From NCBI GenBank assembly GCA_039583705.1, contig JAVKSM010000128.1, positions 1 to 8,108 on the forward strand: a DNA stretch of 8,108 bases, written 5' to 3'. A program made the translations under genes and the position numbers. The notes under the pieces are model-generated. The model made no database searches, had not been told where the DNA came from, and saw only the letters and a list, made by a program, of their open reading frames with translations. The stretch's first letter is position 1. Every line of letters begins with the position of its first letter. The DNA is from JAVKSM01 sp039583705 (GTDB lineage: Bacteria > Actinomycetota > Actinomycetes > Mycobacteriales > Pseudonocardiaceae). Positions 5,856 through 8,108 of this stretch are shown in pieces.

Positions 5856-7373
5856 GTGCCGAACGCCGTCGTGACCACCGGCCCCGCACCGCACAATGCG
5901 GTGATGGAGCTGCTGCGGATCGCTCCGGTCGCCGACGAGCTCGCGGAGCGGTTCGTCGCGGCCGGACACCGGCTCTACCTGGTCGGCGGCAGCGTGCGGG
6001 ACGCCCTGCTCGGTCGGCTGGGTGCCCGGGAGGACGGCGGCGACCTGGACTTCTCCACCGACGCCCACCCCGGGGCGGTGCAGCGGATCCTGGCCGGCTG
6101 GGCGGACGCCGTGTGGGACACCGGCATCGCCTTCGGCACCGTGGGCGCGGCCCGGCGCGGTGTCCGGTGTGAGATCACGACGTTCCGAGCGGACGCCTAT
6201 GACCGGATCGGACGTCACCCGCAGGTCGTTTTCGGCGACTCGCTGGAGGAGGACCTGGCGCGCCGCGACTTCACCGTCAACGCGATGGCCGTCGAGCTGC
6301 CGGTGGGGGGCCTGCCGGTGCGGGACCCCGACGCGGCGTCGGGCTCCTCCTCCCCCGGTGGGCGCCTGATCGACCCGTACGGCGGCGTGGCCGCGCTCGC
6401 CGCCCGGGTGCTGGACACCCCGGCCACCCCGCAGGAGTCCTTCGCCGACGACCCGCTGCGGATGCTGCGGGCGGCCCGGTTCGCCTCCCAGCTGGGCTTC
6501 ACCGTCGCCCCCAGGGTGATCGCCGCCATGGCCGACATGGCACCGCAGCTCGCCCGGATCACCTCCGAGCGGGTGGCGGCCGAGCTGAGCAAGCTCGTCT
6601 GCGCCGCCCACCCGCGCCATGGCATCGAGCTGCTGGTGGACACCGGCCTGGCGGACGTCGTGCTGCCCGAGCTTCCGGCGATGCGGTTGGAGATTGACGA
6701 GCACGCCCAGCACAAGGACGTCTACCAGCACTCGCTGGTGGTGCTCGAGCAGGCGGTGGCACGGGAGGGGCCGGACGGCCCGGACCTCGTGCTGCGGCTG
6801 GCCGCGCTGCTGCACGACGTGGGCAAACCGGCGACCCGCCGGGTGGAGCCCGACGGGCGCGTGAGCTTCCACCACCACGAGGTGGTCGGGGCGAAGCTGG
6901 TGCGCAAGCGGCTGCGTGAGCTGCGCTGCTCCAGGCAGGTGGTGGAGGACGTCGCGACGCTGGTTTTCCTGCACCTGCGCTTCCACGGTTACGGCACCGG
7001 GGCCTGGACCGACGCAGCGGTACGCCGCTACGTCGCCGACGCCGGGCCGCTGTTGCCGCGGCTGCACCGGCTGGTGCGTTCCGACTGCACCACCCGTAAC
7101 CGGCGCCGGGCGGCGGCGTTGCAGCGCAGCTACGACGATCTCGAGGCGCGCATCGAGCGGCTCGCCGTCGAGGAGGATCTCGCCCGGGTCCGTCCCGACC
7201 TCGACGGCAACGAGATCATGGAGCTGCTCGGGGTGGCGCCCGGCCCGGTCGTCGGGCGCGCCTGGCGTCACCTCAAGGAGCTGCGGGTGGAGCGCGGGCC
7301 GCTCACCCGCGAGGAGGCGGAGGCCGAGCTGCTGCGCTGGGCCCGGGCGGAGGGCGTCGCGCCGCCCGCGTGA
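5856..7373 (+). CDS. pcnA: CCA tRNA nucleotidyltransferase (class II)
   Basis: Adds or repairs the 3' CCA end of tRNAs using CTP and ATP. At 505 residues it has the expected order of parts. The nucleotidyltransferase head carries LVGGSVRD (42-49) and the metal-binding D63-L-D65; RRDFTVNAMA (136-145) is motif B, followed by LIDPYGG (171-177) and DDPLRMLRAARFA (198-210) in the neck. A C-terminal HD domain carries HKDVYQHS (286-293), LLHDVGK (318-324) and HHHEVVG (339-345). The HD domain is typical of the actinobacterial PcnA type. A short Ser/Gly-rich loop at 161-169 separates motif B from the LIDPYGG turn. GTG at 5856 is chosen because of the 8-nt distance from a TACACT -10 and the absence of a ribosome site; GTG/ATG codons at 5901/5904 are alternatives that would remove only a disordered 15-16-residue lead. 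It is divergent from the Nudix gene, as in Mycobacterium. By family it could in principle be a poly(A) polymerase, but the motifs and genome context favour CCA addition. Confidence 0.93.
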   Translation: MPNAVVTTGPAPHNAVMELLRIAPVADELAERFVAAGHRLYLVGGSVRDALLGRLGAREDGGDLDFSTDAHPGAVQRILAGWADAVWDTGIAFGTVGAARRGVRCEITTFRADAYDRIGRHPQVVFGDSLEEDLARRDFTVNAMAVELPVGGLPVRDPDAASGSSSPGGRLIDPYGGVAALAARVLDTPATPQESFADDPLRMLRAARFASQLGFTVAPRVIAAMADMAPQLARITSERVAAELSKLVCAAHPRHGIELLVDTGLADVVLPELPAMRLEIDEHAQHKDVYQHSLVVLEQAVAREGPDGPDLVLRLAALLHDVGKPATRRVEPDGRVSFHHHEVVGAKLVRKRLRELRCSRQVVEDVATLVFLHLRFHGYGTGAWTDAAVRRYVADAGPLLPRLHRLVRSDCTTRNRRRAAALQRSYDDLEARIERLAVEEDLARVRPDLDGNEIMELLGVAPGPVVGRAWRHLKELRVERGPLTREEAEAELLRWARAEGVAPPA

Positions 7374-7427
7374 GCTGCGGCGCACGGTGGATGACGCCGC
7401 GGGGGTTGCGGATGCGACGATGGCACG

Positions 7428-8033
7428 GTGGCCGGAGAGGGTGCTGCGGGCGCTCGCGGGACCGACGACGACTCCCGGGTCGAGCCGGGCGCGTTGCTCG
7501 TCGCCGCGCCCGGGCTGGTGGACCCGAACTTCCGCCGCACCGTCGTCTACGTCATCGACCATTGCGGTGAGGGCACCCTCGGCGTCGTGCTCAACCGGCC
7601 CAGCGAGGTCGCGGTGATCGACGTGCTGCCGTCCTGGGGGCCGCACACCACCCGTCCGCATGCGGTCTTCGTCGGTGGTCCGGTGGAGCGGAGGACCGCC
7701 CTGTGCCTGGCCGCGCTGCGCACCGGGGAGGACGCGGCGAGCGTCGCCGGTGTGGTCGGGGTCCGTGGGCCGGTGGCACTGGTCGATCTCGACGGCGACC
7801 CGGACACGTTGGCGCCCCGGGTGCGCGGCCTGCGGGTGTTCGCGGGCTACGCCGGGTGGGACTCGGGACAGCTCGCCGGGGAGATCGGTCGCGGGGACTG
7901 GATCGTGGTGGCGGCTCTGCCCGACGACGTCCTCGCCCCGGCTGGCTTCGACCTGTGGGGCCACGTGCTGCGCCGCCAGGGCATGCCGTTGGCGCTGCTG
8001 GCGACCCACCCGACCGACGTCACCCGCAACTGA
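7428..8033 (+). CDS. YqgE/AlgH family protein (DUF179)
   Basis: A 201-residue soluble protein of a widespread bacterial family whose molecular function is not established; AlgH was named from effects on alginate production in Pseudomonas. The diagnostic core begins at LLVAAPGLVDPNFRRTVVYV (23-42), then GTLGVVLNRP (49-58), FVGGPV (81-86), LRVFAGYAGWDSGQL (135-149) and W158 in the GDWIV strand. Length is typical of the family (about 185-205). It has no signal peptide or membrane helix. The first 18 residues are Gly/Asp-rich and probably disordered. GTG at 7428 has no ribosome site; a GACGAT that resembles a -10 ends 6 nt upstream, so it may be leaderless, or it may be translated from the pcnA transcript across the 54-nt gap. 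An ATG at 7421 is out of frame. In M. tuberculosis the homologue (Rv0038) is not adjacent to pcnA. Confidence 0.92.
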   Translation: MAGEGAAGARGTDDDSRVEPGALLVAAPGLVDPNFRRTVVYVIDHCGEGTLGVVLNRPSEVAVIDVLPSWGPHTTRPHAVFVGGPVERRTALCLAALRTGEDAASVAGVVGVRGPVALVDLDGDPDTLAPRVRGLRVFAGYAGWDSGQLAGEIGRGDWIVVAALPDDVLAPAGFDLWGHVLRRQGMPLALLATHPTDVTRN

Positions 8034-8108
8034 GCTGGCCGGCCCGTCACCGGCCCGGACCTCGCGGGCCCGGCGCGCCCCCTCCGGACCGCCGCCGCCC
8101 CCCCGCCC
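8034..8108. other. Non-coding or unassigned GC-rich tail
   Basis: After the YqgE stop the sequence is nearly pure G and C with a C-rich end. I see no recognisable start or conserved protein fragment on either strand. The C-terminus of a leftward gene beyond the window cannot be excluded because a minus-strand frame ends with TGA near 8048. Confidence 0.4.
8037..8055 (+). terminator. Weak candidate hairpin after the YqgE/AlgH gene
   Basis: GGCCGG (8037-8042) can pair with CCGGCC (8050-8055) around a 7-nt loop, 3 nt after the stop codon. There is no T-run after it, as is common for actinobacterial terminators, and such short GC hairpins arise by chance in this composition. Support is position only. 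Confidence 0.25.

Noticed and set aside
3040..5874. 944-codon open frame on the plus strand opposite the DUF6049 and Nudix genes
   Set aside because: It is rich in Arg, Gln, His and Gly with no domain or membrane pattern, as expected of the antisense frame of high-GC coding DNA. The minus-strand genes have clear family motifs.
5821..5889. 23-residue N-terminal extension of the Nudix protein
   Set aside because: It would overlap the pcnA start and place coding sequence across the palindrome and both -10 elements. The residues are Arg/Ser/Gly-rich without family match.
7377..7400. GCGGCG / CGCCGC inverted repeat just after the pcnA stop
   Set aside because: Only 6 bp with a 12-nt loop and no T-run; too weak to call a terminator between pcnA and the YqgE gene.
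5841..8009. 722-codon open frame on the minus strand opposite pcnA and the YqgE gene
   Set aside because: Its composition is dominated by Gln, His, Arg and Gly and it has no recognisable motif. It exists because stop codons are rare in this GC-rich antisense frame.
1..8108. Mobile element, CRISPR, tRNA, defence or biosynthetic cluster
   Set aside because: No transposase, integrase, regularly spaced repeats, tRNA-like sequence or cluster enzymes were recognised. Apart from short gaps, the window is accounted for by conserved core genes.

Overview
This is a very GC-rich, densely coding window, and the gene content and order point to an actinomycete. The run CCA-adding enzyme / divergent MutT4-like Nudix hydrolase / DUF6049 protein / MurJ / kinase-like protein matches the pcnA–mutT4–Rv3909–Rv3910 neighbourhood of Mycobacterium, which lies close to the replication origin. 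MurJ and the kinase-like domain are separate genes here, and the gene after pcnA encodes a YqgE/AlgH protein, so this is probably not a mycobacterium. A Pseudonocardiales-like or related high-GC actinomycete is plausible, but I cannot fix the family from sequence alone.

Layout. Positions 1-5820 are one leftward (minus-strand) series. Read in the direction of transcription it is: Nudix hydrolase (5820 to 5350), a 794-residue secreted and membrane-anchored DUF6049 protein (5334 to 2950), the lipid II flippase MurJ (about 2953 to 1235), and a transmembrane pseudokinase (1136 leftward, running off the window edge). Spacings are 15 nt, an overlap, and about 98 nt, as expected of one transcription unit. 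Positions 5821-5855 are a 35-bp divergent control region with a perfect 15-bp palindrome. Rightward from it lie the CCA tRNA nucleotidyltransferase (5856-7373) and a YqgE/AlgH protein (7428-8033). The last 75 bases are non-coding as far as can be seen.

How the genes work together. The leftward series looks like a cell-envelope module. MurJ flips the peptidoglycan precursor. The pseudokinase is the counterpart of the mycobacterial MviN C-terminal domain, which is phosphorylated by PknB and binds FhaA to restrain peptidoglycan synthesis. The DUF6049 protein is a large uncharacterised exported protein tightly linked to MurJ. The Nudix enzyme and CCA enzyme are nucleotide and tRNA housekeeping functions.

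No rRNA, tRNA, CRISPR, insertion sequence or phage gene was seen. The content is largely conserved core genome. The points most worth a second look are the divergent promoter palindrome, the start and coupling of MurJ, the split MurJ/pseudokinase arrangement with its lost catalytic residues, and the unknown DUF6049 protein.
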